DNA from: Panacibacter ginsenosidivorans
GTDB lineage: Bacteria; Bacteroidota; Bacteroidia; Chitinophagales; Chitinophagaceae
Assembly (NCBI RefSeq): GCF_007971225.1
Contig: NZ_CP042435.1
Span: 2,731,501-2,795,500, forward strand
DNA: 64,000 bases
Reading direction: 5' to 3'
Part shown: piece by piece, positions 42,422-51,212 of the stretch
Layout: the number at the start of each line of letters is the position of its first letter
Numbering within the stretch: position 1 is the stretch's first letter
Translations under genes and position numbers: made by a program
Notes under the pieces: generated by a model
Databases searched by the model: none
Told to the model about the DNA's origin: nothing
Seen by the model: the letters and a program-made list of their open reading frames with translations, nothing else

Positions 42422-43228
42422 ATGGCAACTAATCATCTTATCAACCAGTCAACTTATCAACCAGTCAACTTATCAACCAGTCAACTTATTAACTACACAC
42501 TCTTTCTGGCAGATAACGCCCTTATCCTTGGCCAGCGCAACAGCGAATGGTGCGGCCATGGACCGGTGCTGGAGCAGGATATAGCCATTACCAATATTTC
42601 ACTTGATCTCATTGGGCAGGCAAGAAATTTCTACCAATATGCAGCTTCGCAAATTGGAGGCCCTGCAACAGAAGATTCACTTGCCTATCTTAGAACAGAA
42701 AGAGAATTTAAAAATCTCTTGCTCGTTGAGCAACCTAATGGAGATTGGGCCGGTACAACGCTCCGTCAATTCTTTTTCAGTACTTACCAGTATTTCTTAT
42801 ACCTGCAATTGCAAAACAGCACGGATGAACAACTGGCTGCAATTGCAGAAAAGGCCCTGAAAGAAGTTACCTATCATCTACGCTGGAGCAGCGAATGGGT
42901 AATTCGTTTGGGTGATGGAACCGAAGAAAGCAAAGACCGTATGCTCGCAGCTATAGATGAACTTTGGCCTTTCACAGGAGAGCTTTTCTTGCCGTCAGCG
43001 TTTGAAATACAGGTTGCAAAAGAAATTGTTGGTGCAGATGTAGCTATCATTCAAAAAGAGTGGCAAAAGAAAGTGGCGTCGGTTTTTGAAGAAGCCACTT
43101 TACCTCTGCCAAAAGATGACATTTACATGCAGCGTGGCGGTAAAGACGGCGTGCACACAGAACATCTTGGATATATACTTGCAGAAATGCAATACCTGCA
43201 ACGCACTTATCCGGGTTGCGCATGGTAA
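42422..43228 (+). CDS. paaC: Phenylacetyl-CoA epoxidase subunit C, with repeat-derived N-terminus
   Basis: 268 residues. Structural partner of PaaA: NYTLFLADNALILGQRNSEWCGHGPVLEQDIAITNISLDLIGQARNFYQYA, KEVTYHLRWSSEWVIRLGDGTEES, HTEHLGYILAEMQYLQRTYPGCAW. The first 23 residues (MATNHLINQSTYQPVNLSTSQLI) are not family sequence: they come from three 16-bp units cttatcaaccagtcaa at 42437-42484. No other ATG exists nearby, so the insertion has replaced the native start and the ATG at 42422 is used, coupled to the four-helix gene. Rest of the protein is intact, so function is probably kept (inference). Confidence 0.93.
   Translation: MATNHLINQSTYQPVNLSTSQLINYTLFLADNALILGQRNSEWCGHGPVLEQDIAITNISLDLIGQARNFYQYAASQIGGPATEDSLAYLRTEREFKNLLLVEQPNGDWAGTTLRQFFFSTYQYFLYLQLQNSTDEQLAAIAEKALKEVTYHLRWSSEWVIRLGDGTEESKDRMLAAIDELWPFTGELFLPSAFEIQVAKEIVGADVAIIQKEWQKKVASVFEEATLPLPKDDIYMQRGGKDGVHTEHLGYILAEMQYLQRTYPGCAW
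42437..42484. repeat. Three 16-bp direct repeats, right end of the four-helix insertion
   Basis: cttatcaaccagtcaa three times in a row (42437, 42453, 42469), inside the paaC reading frame. Inverse of the left flank at 41983. Confidence 0.9.
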
Positions 43229-43258
43229 AATATTTTGGCAACCAACAACATCACTTTG

Positions 43259-43286
43259 GGCATCGTCCCTTGTGTCACTCACTTGT
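43259..43286. repeat. Interspersed palindromic repeat (B-inverted), left side of paaD
   Basis: 28 bases starting ggcatcgtcccttgtgtcac, the exact inverse of 43895-43922 on the other side of paaD. Between paaC and paaD. Confidence 0.85.
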
Positions 43287-43323
43287 ACTTTAGGTTATTA
43301 ATCAGCGATGCAGATAATAAATA

Positions 43324-43851
43324 ATGACAACAACAACTACCACATCAACAGCAGCTATCTGGAAAATACTGGAACAGGTAAATGATCCGGAAGTTCCTGT
43401 ATTGTCTGTAATTGATCTTGGTATAGTGAGAGATGTAAAGTTCGAAGTCTCCCCCACCGGGGGAGATTTAGAGGGGACTGTCATAGTAACCGTTACCCCA
43501 ACTTACTCAGGCTGCCCGGCTACAGATGTAATAAATATGAATATAAGAATGGCCTTGCTGGAGAATGGCTATAAAAATATTCAGTTGAAAACGGTACTCT
43601 CACCTGCCTGGACCACAGAATGGATGACTGAAGCTGGCAAAGAAAAACTAAAAGCATACGGCATCGCACCACCAAAACCACAGCAAACAGTTTGTACCCC
43701 GGATAGTTTTCAGCAGGAAGAAGCCATTCAATGCCCACACTGCAATTCATACCATACAAAATTGATCAGCCGCTTTGGTTCTACAGCCTGCAAAGCCTTG
43801 TACCAATGCGGAGATTGCAAAGAACCGTTTGATTATTTCAAATGCCATTAA
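43324..43851 (+). CDS. paaD: Phenylacetyl-CoA epoxidase subunit D
   Basis: 175 residues. N-terminal MIP18/DUF59 domain (AIWKILEQVNDPEVPVLSVIDLGIVRDVKFE, VTVTPTYSGCPATDVINMNI at about 60-80) and a C-terminal zinc ribbon, CPHCNSYHTKLISRF...LYQCGDCKEPFDYFKCH. Known as the maturation factor for the epoxidase. A short insert (SPTGGDLEGT) lengthens the N-domain. Bracketed by perfect 28-bp inverted repeats. Last paa gene seen; the opposite strand gene adk follows. Confidence 0.92.
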   Translation: MTTTTTTSTAAIWKILEQVNDPEVPVLSVIDLGIVRDVKFEVSPTGGDLEGTVIVTVTPTYSGCPATDVINMNIRMALLENGYKNIQLKTVLSPAWTTEWMTEAGKEKLKAYGIAPPKPQQTVCTPDSFQQEEAIQCPHCNSYHTKLISRFGSTACKALYQCGDCKEPFDYFKCH

Positions 43852-43894
43852 CCTGAATATTCCTGCATAAAATGTTGCCATAAAACCGGAACGC

Positions 43895-43922
43895 ACAAGT
43901 GAGTGACACAAGGGACGATGCC
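43895..43922. repeat. Interspersed palindromic repeat (B), right side of paaD
   Basis: acaagtgagtgacacaaggg then acgatgcc; exact inverse of 43259-43286. After the paaD stop. Confidence 0.85.
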
Positions 43923-43954
43923 ATAAAATACATAATTCTATAACAAAAAACAAA

Positions 43955-43977
43955 CCGCCGGCATTTGCATGCGGCGG
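43955..43977. terminator. Terminator between paaD and adk
   Basis: CCGCCG...CGGCGG with an inner GCA-tt-TGC stem. On the minus strand it is followed by tttgttttttg, a good T-run for adk; it may also end paaD. Confidence 0.8.
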
Positions 43978-44003
43978 CTTTGCAGTTGGTTTTGTTTCGG
44001 CAT

Positions 44004-44582
44004 TTATTTCATCCTGGCGTCAATCTCTTTTTGCAGGGCGGCAAAGATATCATCCACAGTGCCTTCGCCCTTTATGTTTACCACTTTATCGGATTGTGCG
44101 TAATGATCTGCCACCGGCGAGGTTTTGGCTATGTATTCCGCATAGCGCTTTCTTATAACACTTTCGTCGGTGTCATCGCTGCGGCCGCTGGTCAATCCGC
44201 GGTTAAGCAGGCGTTTTACCAGTTCTTCTTCGCTTACCTGCAGGGCAAGAAAAACACCTATCTCGCCATTCTTCAATTTCAGTAATTTATCAAGCGCTTC
44301 GGCCTGCGCTTTTGTGCGGGGGAACCCATCGAAAAGAAACCCTTTTGCATCCGGGTTGGCATCGAGTGCAGAGCTGATCATACCTATAACCACTTCATCG
44401 GGAACAAGCTGGCCTTTGTCCATCACACTTTTGGCCTCCATGCCGAGCGCCGTTTTGTTATTGATCTCGCTTCTTAAAAGGTCTCCGGTACTCAGGTGCT
44501 TTAAGCCATAAGTGGCAATAAGTTTTTCACTTTGAGTACCTTTACCACTGCCCGGAGGGCCAAACAGGATTATATGAAACAT
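44004..44582 (-). CDS. adk: Adenylate kinase
   Basis: 192 residues, catalysing ATP + AMP = 2 ADP. P-loop GPPGSGKGT at 8-16, the AMP-binding part STGDLLRSEI, GFLFDGFPRTKAQAEAL, and RLLNRGLTSGRSDDTDESVIRKRYAEY with the short LID without zinc Cys. Minus strand, converging on paaD with a terminator between. Standard length for the short form. Confidence 0.97.
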   Translation of the reverse strand: MFHIILFGPPGSGKGTQSEKLIATYGLKHLSTGDLLRSEINNKTALGMEAKSVMDKGQLVPDEVVIGMISSALDANPDAKGFLFDGFPRTKAQAEALDKLLKLKNGEIGVFLALQVSEEELVKRLLNRGLTSGRSDDTDESVIRKRYAEYIAKTSPVADHYAQSDKVVNIKGEGTVDDIFAALQKEIDARMK

Positions 44583-44732
44583 GTTGCTTATCTAAATGGT
44601 GGATGTTGGCAAATATAAGGCCTGCAATTTAAATTTCCTTTAACAGAACCGTCAATCATTTGGATTTCGTATATGTAAGGTAGAAGTTTATTGAACGTAT
44701 TTAGTTTTACATTGTTTATATTAATGATGGTC

Positions 44733-45326
44733 ATGAAAAATTACATTATGAAAAGTCTTGGTTTGCTAACCACTGCTGTAATATTATTATTTGCTGCACA
44801 GGGTTGTTATTCCCAAAATACATCATCCCAAAAAAAACCTGCTATGGATAGTTCTAACAATAAGAAAAACCCCGTTTATTCCAACACAGACACCAATAAG
44901 GTAGTGTTAACAGACGATGAATGGAAGAAAATGCTTTCGCCTGAAGTGTACAATGTGGCAAGGCAAAAAGGCACAGAGCGCCCTTACACAAGTGCTTATG
45001 AAGCGTTTAAAGAAGTGGGCACATATTATTGCGCTGTGTGTGGCAATGCACTTTTCAGGAGTGATACCAAATTTGAAAGTGGTTGTGGCTGGCCAAGTTT
45101 TTATCAACCAATCAGCAAGGGCTCTATTATTTATGCGCAGGATAACACATACGGTATGAGCCGTACAGAAGTAATGTGTGGGCGCTGCAAATCGCATCTT
45201 GGTCATGTGTTCGATGATGGTCCGCCGCCAACAGGTTTGCGTTATTGCATCAATGGTGTGGTACTCGATTTTAAGAAGGCACAGGAAATAGAAAAGAATT
45301 ACAACGAACAGGAGAAAAAACAGTAA
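44733..45326 (+). CDS. msrB: Peptide-methionine (R)-S-oxide reductase, lipoprotein
   Basis: Reduces methionine-R-sulfoxide in proteins. From the Met at 44733 ([20 protein letters not shown]) the lipobox-like AAQGC gives a lipoprotein signal; the frame extends to 44691, and the Met at 44748 is a third possible start. MsrB domain: zinc Cys CAVCG and [27 protein letters not shown], with the catalytic Cys in [25 protein letters not shown] is the family signature. A second resolving Cys is in FESGCGWP. Followed by a good terminator. Periplasmic or surface location is inferred. Confidence 0.92.
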   Translation: MKNYIMKSLGLLTTAVILLFAAQGCYSQNTSSQKKPAMDSSNNKKNPVYSNTDTNKVVLTDDEWKKMLSPEVYNVARQKGTERPYTSAYEAFKEVGTYYCAVCGNALFRSDTKFESGCGWPSFYQPISKGSIIYAQDNTYGMSRTEVMCGRCKSHLGHVFDDGPPPTGLRYCINGVVLDFKKAQEIEKNYNEQEKKQ

Positions 45327-45345
45327 TAATTGAGGAGTGAAATTT

Positions 45346-45375
45346 AAGGCCGTTTTCAAAAAACGGTCTTTTTTG
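45346..45375 (+). terminator. Terminator after msrB
   Basis: AAGGCCGTTTT and AAAACGGTCTT pair (one G-T wobble), followed by TTTTT. Confidence 0.85.
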
Positions 45376-45383
45376 TTTTATGT

Positions 45384-45522
45384 ACTTAGCTGTATTGCTG
45401 CTATGGTCTTCGTTGTGTCACTCACTTGTACGTTCTGTTCGTTGCTGAACAATGAAATGCAAGTTGCAGTGTGCGACGCAAGTAAAGCTTAATAGTTATT
45501 CTGGAGCATGGCTCAAAATATT
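45384..45522. repeat. Interspersed palindromic repeat, full copy (B-inverted + A)
   Basis: cgttgtgtcactcacttgta at 45411-45430 (B inverted), then gttgctgaacaatg in the loop, then gcagtgtgcgacgcaagtaa (A) at about 45466-45485 and the tail agcttaatagttatt...tggctcaaa. Between msrB and the Omp85 gene. Confidence 0.85.
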
Positions 45523-45523
45523 T

Positions 45524-47311
45524 CTAAAATAAACTCACAAAGCCAATATGAATTTTTGATTGGCGCAAATCAAGGTTCAGATCATTTCGTTTACCAACGG
45601 CCCATGAAATATTAAAAATGCCTGTATTGGTTTCAAAAGCGATACCCGCACCAAAACCATAATAATTATGCGCATAGCTGGCGCTATTGCTTTCATATGC
45701 TGCGCGGCCAATATCTGTAAATCCAAACAGCCAGGAATTTTGCGCCAGCAGGTAACGATATTCTAATGTGGCAATAAGATAACGGTTGGTATAAATACTT
45801 TCTTCATCAAAGCCGCGGAGTTTTTTAAAACCGCCGATCTGGAATAATTCATTATCGTAATAGTTAGGCGACTGGAACCATCCGCCCTGCAATGCGGTTT
45901 TAAAAGTAGCCTGCTTACCAATGGGAAAATAATGTGCAGCATTTATTGTAGTTCGAAAAACGTAAGCTTTGGTCTGAACAGTATCATATAAAGAAGCATA
46001 ATTAAACGAAGGATCTTTTATAGAAAGAATAGTATTGTTTTCTTTGATATTTCTTTGTCCGAATCCTACTACGAACTGCAGCTCGTTTCCTTTGCGGGGA
46101 TTGAAACGGTAATTGGTATTGTTATAATCATACTGAAATGATAAAGTAGTAGAAGTAAGATCTATCATATTAGGTAATCGCTTTGTTGCTTTAATGGTAG
46201 CTGTATCAACGCTCAGCAGGCTGGTTCTATATACCTGAACAGCTACTGTAACAGATTTTTTTGTAGACACATTGTATTGTGCCCCCAACAGGCCATGAAT
46301 GTTTAAGAAAAAAGAATCGCGCTTGTATAATTCAAAATTCATATTTACACCAACAGGTGTATGAAAAAGATAAGGGCGTTGAAACAAAAGATTTAATCTT
46401 GGAGATTTTGATTGTAACTGCTGCCAGTTAATGCCTAATGTTTCTCCGTAGCCAAATGGGTTACGCAGGTTTAGGTTTGCCTCACCTGTAACTAATAGTT
46501 TACCGCCAACCTGTGGATTAGAAGGTAAAAAGCCTACCAGCACATTTACCTGGTTGCTTTTCCTGTTTTGCAGAAAGAGATTTACTTCTGCACCGGTATT
46601 TAGCATGGTAATATTACGCGTTTGTGATTGTACAATAAAAGGAAGTTCTGCGAGTCTTGTATCAAGCTGATCTAATACTTCCTGCTGATAGAGGCTATGT
46701 TCTTCAAGACCGAGATAACGCGTTAGGTATTCTTTCGAGATCTTTGCATCGCCTCTTATAATTATAGTATCTATTTTATATAAAGCGCCTTTATTGATAT
46801 TTAGCTTAGCACTTATAAGATTACCATTGATAACCATACTATCAAGGGATAACTGCGCAAAAGGATAACCATTGTTTGAGAAATAATCCAGCAGCTTATT
46901 GTATACTGCTGTTACTTTTTGTTGATCAAAAGGTTTATTGTTAAAGGAATTGCTGCTGTAACCTAACTGGTTTAAAACAGGCCAGTCTTTTTCTTCAATT
47001 GTTAGTTGTTCCCAAATATATTTTCTGCCAGCAAAGAGTGTTATGTAAACATGAGCACTATCTTCTTTTACAGCATCTATAGAACTGCTTATATAACCTT
47101 TGGTTGTTAGCAGACCGGGTAATTTTTGAACATATGCAAGACAATCAGCTTTTGAATTAAAGCTTGTAGTTAATTGTAATGCATTAATTATTTCAATGGA
47201 ACTATCTGAGCCTTGAATTACAAGGCTACATTTTGTTTGTGCAGTTGACTGTATAGTGCAACAACAAACTATTAAGAAGAGGCAAAGGATGTATTGTTTT
47301 ATTTTTGCCAT
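45524..47311 (-). CDS. Omp85/BamA-like outer-membrane protein with POTRA domain
   Basis: 595 residues, signal MAKIKQYILCLFLIVCCCTIQSTA. One or two POTRA-like segments in the first 230 residues (GALYKIDTIIIRGDAKISKEYLTRYLGL, GNPF... type turns), then a beta-barrel (PFGYGETLGINWQQLQ, FNPRKGNELQFVVGFG, GGFKKLRGFDEESIYTNRYLIATLEYRY, NISWAVGKRNDLNLDLRQSKIHIGF). GFDEES resembles the L6/VRGF segment of Omp85 proteins. It is shorter than BamA and may be a TamA-like or accessory translocon part. Divergent overlap with hemW's upstream frame; the two starts are about 35 bases apart. Confidence 0.85.
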   Translation of the reverse strand: MAKIKQYILCLFLIVCCCTIQSTAQTKCSLVIQGSDSSIEIINALQLTTSFNSKADCLAYVQKLPGLLTTKGYISSSIDAVKEDSAHVYITLFAGRKYIWEQLTIEEKDWPVLNQLGYSSNSFNNKPFDQQKVTAVYNKLLDYFSNNGYPFAQLSLDSMVINGNLISAKLNINKGALYKIDTIIIRGDAKISKEYLTRYLGLEEHSLYQQEVLDQLDTRLAELPFIVQSQTRNITMLNTGAEVNLFLQNRKSNQVNVLVGFLPSNPQVGGKLLVTGEANLNLRNPFGYGETLGINWQQLQSKSPRLNLLFQRPYLFHTPVGVNMNFELYKRDSFFLNIHGLLGAQYNVSTKKSVTVAVQVYRTSLLSVDTATIKATKRLPNMIDLTSTTLSFQYDYNNTNYRFNPRKGNELQFVVGFGQRNIKENNTILSIKDPSFNYASLYDTVQTKAYVFRTTINAAHYFPIGKQATFKTALQGGWFQSPNYYDNELFQIGGFKKLRGFDEESIYTNRYLIATLEYRYLLAQNSWLFGFTDIGRAAYESNSASYAHNYYGFGAGIAFETNTGIFNISWAVGKRNDLNLDLRQSKIHIGFVSLF

Positions 47312-47346
47312 TTGCAGAGCGCAAGTTTACAAAAGATACTATAACT

Positions 47347-48468
47347 ATGGCAGGTATTTATATTCATGTTCCTTTTTGCAGGAAAGCCTGCCACTATTGT
47401 AATTTCCATTTCTCCACTTCTGTTAAACAAACCAGCGATATGGCAAAAGCCATTTGCAAAGAAGCTGAACTAAGACGCACCTATATAAACGATAGAGTTA
47501 CTACTATTTATTTTGGAGGCGGTACACCTTCTTTGTTGAAGATTGCGGATTTGCAATTGCAGATTGAAAAGTTTCAGCAATTATTTACCATTGAGCCGAA
47601 TGCAGAAATAACTTTAGAAGCAAACCCGGATGATATAACAGCAGATAAATTGCTTTCCTGGAAAACAATTGGCATTAACCGTTTGAGTATCGGCGTGCAA
47701 TCATTTTTTGAAGAAGACCTGCAGTGGATGAACCGGGCACACAATGCAGTGCAGGCTTTGCGAAGTATACAACTGGCGCAGCAATATGGATTTGATAATA
47801 TTACAATTGACCTGATTTATGGCACGCCCCCACTTACAGATGAGAAGTGGAAACAGAATGTTGAAAAAGCTTTTGAACTGAATGTGCCTCATCTCTCCTG
47901 TTATGCGCTTACAGTAGAACCAAAGACGGCTTTGGAAAAAATGATTGCTACACATAAAATAGAAGCAGTGGATCCTGAAAGACAAAGACGGCAATTTGAA
48001 TTATTAATGGAATGGACAGCTGCTTTAGATTACGAACATTACGAGATATCCAATTTTGCAAAACCAGGTCTTAGAAGTAAGCACAACAGCAGTTACTGGC
48101 AGGGGAAGCCTTATTTGGGATTGGGGCCTTCAGCACACTCATTCAATGGAATAAGCAGGCAATGGAATGTTTCCAACAATAGTTTGTATATAAAAAGTAT
48201 TGAGCAAGGTTTAGTGCCATCGGAAATTGAAGAACTTACAGATACTGAGCAGCTGAATGAATATATCATGACGGCGTTAAGAACAATAGAAGGTTTAAAT
48301 CTTTCTTTTGTGTATGAAAAATGGGGGCCAGAAAAAGTGGCCACTATTGAAAAGACAGCAACCAAATATTTAGAGCAGCAAATGATCACGCTAAAAAATA
48401 ACCAGCTAATACTTACACAAAAAGGGAAATTATTTGCAGATGGCATTGCTGCATCGATGTTCTTTTAA
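47347..48468 (+). CDS. hemW: Radical SAM haem chaperone HemW
   Basis: 373 residues from the ATG at 47347 (MAGIYIHVPFCRKACHYCNF). The Cys cluster C11-C15-C18 (CxxxCxxC) is the radical SAM site; GGGTPS, EANPDD and GVQSF are family blocks; GLGPSAHSF and the C-terminal HTH-like RTIEGLNLSF follow. Belongs to the HemN-like family that delivers haem; it fits the haem genes later in the window. The upstream in-frame part overlaps the Omp85 start and is not used. Confidence 0.93.
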   Translation: MAGIYIHVPFCRKACHYCNFHFSTSVKQTSDMAKAICKEAELRRTYINDRVTTIYFGGGTPSLLKIADLQLQIEKFQQLFTIEPNAEITLEANPDDITADKLLSWKTIGINRLSIGVQSFFEEDLQWMNRAHNAVQALRSIQLAQQYGFDNITIDLIYGTPPLTDEKWKQNVEKAFELNVPHLSCYALTVEPKTALEKMIATHKIEAVDPERQRRQFELLMEWTAALDYEHYEISNFAKPGLRSKHNSSYWQGKPYLGLGPSAHSFNGISRQWNVSNNSLYIKSIEQGLVPSEIEELTDTEQLNEYIMTALRTIEGLNLSFVYEKWGPEKVATIEKTATKYLEQQMITLKNNQLILTQKGKLFADGIAASMFF

Positions 48469-48480
48469 ACAGATATTTTT

Positions 48481-48612
48481 GGTACGGACTTTAATACTTT
48501 GTGCATCGGTTGTTGCGTCGCACACTTATACTGCAGCACATTGCTGAGCAATGATAAGAACCCCGAAGTGAGTGACACAACAAAAGTTTAATAGCAGCAA
48601 TGCAGCTTAGAA
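48481..48612. repeat. Interspersed palindromic repeat, full hairpin copy (A-inverted + B)
   Basis: ggttgttgcgtcgcacactt at 48508-48527, the loop word TTGCTGAGCAA at 48541-48551, gaagtgagtgacacaacaaa at 48564-48583, then the tail agtttaatagcagcaatgca. The clearest complete unit of the family in the window. Confidence 0.9.
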
Positions 48613-48617
48613 AAAAA

Positions 48618-48722
48618 TTAATGACGATCGTGAGAGAATATTTTGCGAATAAGATTAACCGCTCCTACTACGCAGAGCAATATTAACCCAATGGAGCCAT
48701 ATAATGTAATTGAAATTGGCAT
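48618..48722 (-). CDS. Possible small membrane protein, 34 residues
   Basis: Frame ATG at 48722 to TAA at 48618: begins MPISITLYGSIGLILLCVV, one membrane segment, then a basic end NLIRKIFSHDRH. It lies 20 bases after the gpsA stop in the same direction. The hydrophobic and basic pattern suggests a real small gene, but there is no family support. Confidence 0.4.
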   Translation of the reverse strand: MPISITLYGSIGLILLCVVGAVNLIRKIFSHDRH

Positions 48723-48742
48723 ACCTAAAGTTACAATTAATC

Positions 48743-49741
48743 TTATACGAGCATTGTTTCTATTTCCTTAAATCCATGAGCGGCGGGCACATGCTCCCAT
48801 AGTATCCTGTACACACCTTGTGCAATGGGTATTTGCACATCAAGCTCCTGTGCTGAGTGGTAAATACTGCGGCTGGCATTATAACCTTCAGCCACCATAT
48901 TCAGTTCAAGTTGGGCAGTTTTTACAGAATATCCTTTGCCGATCATATTGCCAAAAGTGCGGTTGCGACTGTAAAGAGAATAGCATGTCACCAGCAGATC
49001 ACCGAGGTAAGCGGATGCAGCATAATTAAGTCCGGTTCCATCTTCATCAATTCTTGCTTTACGTACAAAACGCACCATTTCATGAGCTGAGTTGGCTATA
49101 TAAACACTGAGGAAATTGTCCCCGTATTCAAGCCCGTGTGCGATACCTGCGCCGAGTGCATAAATATTTTTTAGTACAGCAGCATACTGCACACCCATGA
49201 TATCATGGTTTACTACAGTATTCAAATATTCATTATGAAAATGAGTAGCGATTTCTTTGGCCATTTCTTCATCAATACCTGAAAAAGTGAGATAGGATAA
49301 TTTCTCTGCAGCTACTTCTTCTGCATGGCAAGGGCCCACTACCGCAAAATAATTTTCCAGCTTAAAGTTGAATTGCTTTTCGAGAAATTCGTTGAAGAGT
49401 TGATTACTGTCCGGCAACAAACCTTTAATGGCAGATACAATTTTTTTATTGTCAAATGCATCAATGTTAAGTTCACTAAAAACGCTATGTACATAAGCGC
49501 TTGGTACGGCAACAACCAACACATCTGATTGCTCTACTATATAATGCAGGCTACTGCTCATGTTTAGCATATTGCTGTCGAAATGCGCATTGTGCAGGTA
49601 ATGCGGATTATGTCGACGCTGCTGCACATAACTGATGGTATCACTGTTGCGAATCCACCAGTTGATATGATGATTGTTATCGGTAAGAATTTTTGCCAAC
49701 GCTGTAGCCCAGCTGCCGCTTCCAATGATACCAAACTGCAT
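48743..49741 (-). CDS. gpsA: Glycerol-3-phosphate dehydrogenase (NAD(P)+)
   Basis: 332 residues from the ATG at 49741 (MQFGIIGSGSWATALAKIL), where the dinucleotide motif GSGSWATA begins at residue 7. Further marks: VVAVPSAYVHSVF, SAIKGLLPDSNQLFNEFL, VVGPCHAEEVAAEKLSYLTF, VQYAAVLKNIYALGAGIAHGLEYGDN (catalytic K in LKNIYALG) and LGDLLVTCYSLYSRNRTFG. Makes sn-glycerol-3-phosphate for phospholipids. The in-frame extension upstream to 49771 is not typical. Confidence 0.96.
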   Translation of the reverse strand: MQFGIIGSGSWATALAKILTDNNHHINWWIRNSDTISYVQQRRHNPHYLHNAHFDSNMLNMSSSLHYIVEQSDVLVVAVPSAYVHSVFSELNIDAFDNKKIVSAIKGLLPDSNQLFNEFLEKQFNFKLENYFAVVGPCHAEEVAAEKLSYLTFSGIDEEMAKEIATHFHNEYLNTVVNHDIMGVQYAAVLKNIYALGAGIAHGLEYGDNFLSVYIANSAHEMVRFVRKARIDEDGTGLNYAASAYLGDLLVTCYSLYSRNRTFGNMIGKGYSVKTAQLELNMVAEGYNASRSIYHSAQELDVQIPIAQGVYRILWEHVPAAHGFKEIETMLV

Positions 49742-49937
49742 AAGATGCTTTTTATTTCGGAGAACAAACATACAAAATAGCTGAAGGCGTTAGAGAAGAT
49801 AAAATTATTTATATTATGCGTGTGGTCAAGCCGGTTATCTGATTATCACTTTTTATGTGCATCCTGCTCCAAATTATCAAATGCTGTTTCAGTAGCCGGG
49901 CAGTGTTTGAAGATTGTAAAATTTTTTGTGCAGGCTG

Positions 49938-49985
49938 TATAGCTGCTATTAAACCTTCGTTGTGTCACTCGCTTGTACGCCTTAT
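49938..49985. repeat. Interspersed palindromic repeat, single arm (B-inverted)
   Basis: tagctgctattaaaccttcg then ttgtgtcactcgcttgtacg. Between gpsA and rsmE; the 335-base gap 49742-50076 holds nothing else recognised. Confidence 0.75.
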
Positions 49986-50076
49986 ACCCTCATCAACATT
50001 TAATATACACTTGTATTTTCCCAAACAATTTTATCTTCATACATCTTTAATTCAAAAGCAAGCATCCTGTTAATCC

Positions 50077-50778
50077 ATGTCGCTACCATATTTTTTTGCA
50101 GAAGACCTTTCAGCGGAAGATCAGCTAATATTACCTGAAGACACCAGTAAGCACTGCATACAGGTTTTGCGTATGCAGGAAGGAGAGCAAATGGTTCTTA
50201 CAGATGGTAAAGGTAAACTTCTTACAACAACCATTCTTAATGCAGACCGCAGGCATTGTGCAGTTAAAATAAATACGCGTGAGTATAAGAAGCAAAATAA
50301 AAAAAAGTTCACTATTGCTATGTCGCTGTTGAAAAACACCAGTCGTTTTGAATGGTTTCTGGAGAAAGCAACAGAAATAGGCATTGATGAAATAATACCG
50401 CTTATCTGTAAACGCACCGAGAAACAATATTTTCGTTTAGAAAGAATGCAACAGATAGTTATTTCTGCTATGCTGCAAAGCCAGCAAGCATGGTTGCCCA
50501 TATTACATGAACCCACTTCTTTTGATAAAATGATTACGCAGAGTGTTTATACCACAAAACTTATAGCGCATTGTGAAGAAGACAAAAAAAAGGATATAAC
50601 AAAGATCAACACAAATGACCAGACAATTATGTTAATTGGCCCCGAGGGAGATTTTACTACAGACGAAATAACCCTTGCATTGCAAAATAATTATATAGCT
50701 ATATCACTTGGCACTACAAGACTAAGAACAGAAACAGCGGGTTTGGTGGCAGCAGCGTTCCTAAAAAATCTTTCCTGA
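50077..50778 (+). CDS. rsmE: 16S rRNA m3U1498 methyltransferase
   Basis: 233 residues. Family blocks: HCIQVLRMQEGEQMVLTDGKG in the N-terminal domain, SLLKNTSRFEWFLEKATEIGIDEIIPL, and the knotted SPOUT core: MLIGPEGDFTTDEITLA and ISLGTTRLRTETAGLVAA. Methylates U1498 in 16S rRNA, near the ribosomal P site. Monocistronic by position. Confidence 0.95.
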   Translation: MSLPYFFAEDLSAEDQLILPEDTSKHCIQVLRMQEGEQMVLTDGKGKLLTTTILNADRRHCAVKINTREYKKQNKKKFTIAMSLLKNTSRFEWFLEKATEIGIDEIIPLICKRTEKQYFRLERMQQIVISAMLQSQQAWLPILHEPTSFDKMITQSVYTTKLIAHCEEDKKKDITKINTNDQTIMLIGPEGDFTTDEITLALQNNYIAISLGTTRLRTETAGLVAAAFLKNLS

Positions 50779-50900
50779 AGAAATTTAAGCTCTTTATTAA
50801 ATTCTACATAAAACACTTACGAGCGTTGGGCTATAACCTGTTTTTAATTAAATTATGTAGAAAGAGAATGTAATTTTATGTTGTACCTAAATGAAATAAC

Positions 50901-51083
50901 ATGTCCCGGAAAAACTACACCCTAATTCTCTTGTCATTGAATGCCATTCTAAATGCTTTGCTTATTAATTTCAAAATCTTGCACCTGGTTAATATTGATT
51001 GGTTGTATGTATTTACACCAACCTGGATCAGTATTGCTATCGTACTTGCCGGCGCGGTAAGATTCTCCATCAGACATAAGTGA
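50901..51083 (+). CDS. Small membrane protein, unknown
   Basis: 60 residues, two membrane segments (YTLILLSLNAILNALLI and WLYVFTPTWISIAIVLAGAV) and a basic end RFSIRHK. No known domain. Stands alone between rsmE and the YciO gene. Confidence 0.5.
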   Translation: MSRKNYTLILLSLNAILNALLINFKILHLVNIDWLYVFTPTWISIAIVLAGAVRFSIRHK

Positions 51084-51212
51084 TATTTGTTGTGTATGTA
51101 AAATTTCTGTTCATTCCTGAATGAACAAATAATGTGTTGCTAAGCCTTCTTTGCTATAAGCACATAGGTGTTTCATTTTTTCATGATAATTTTTCGGTTT
51201 ATTTTTATCAGC

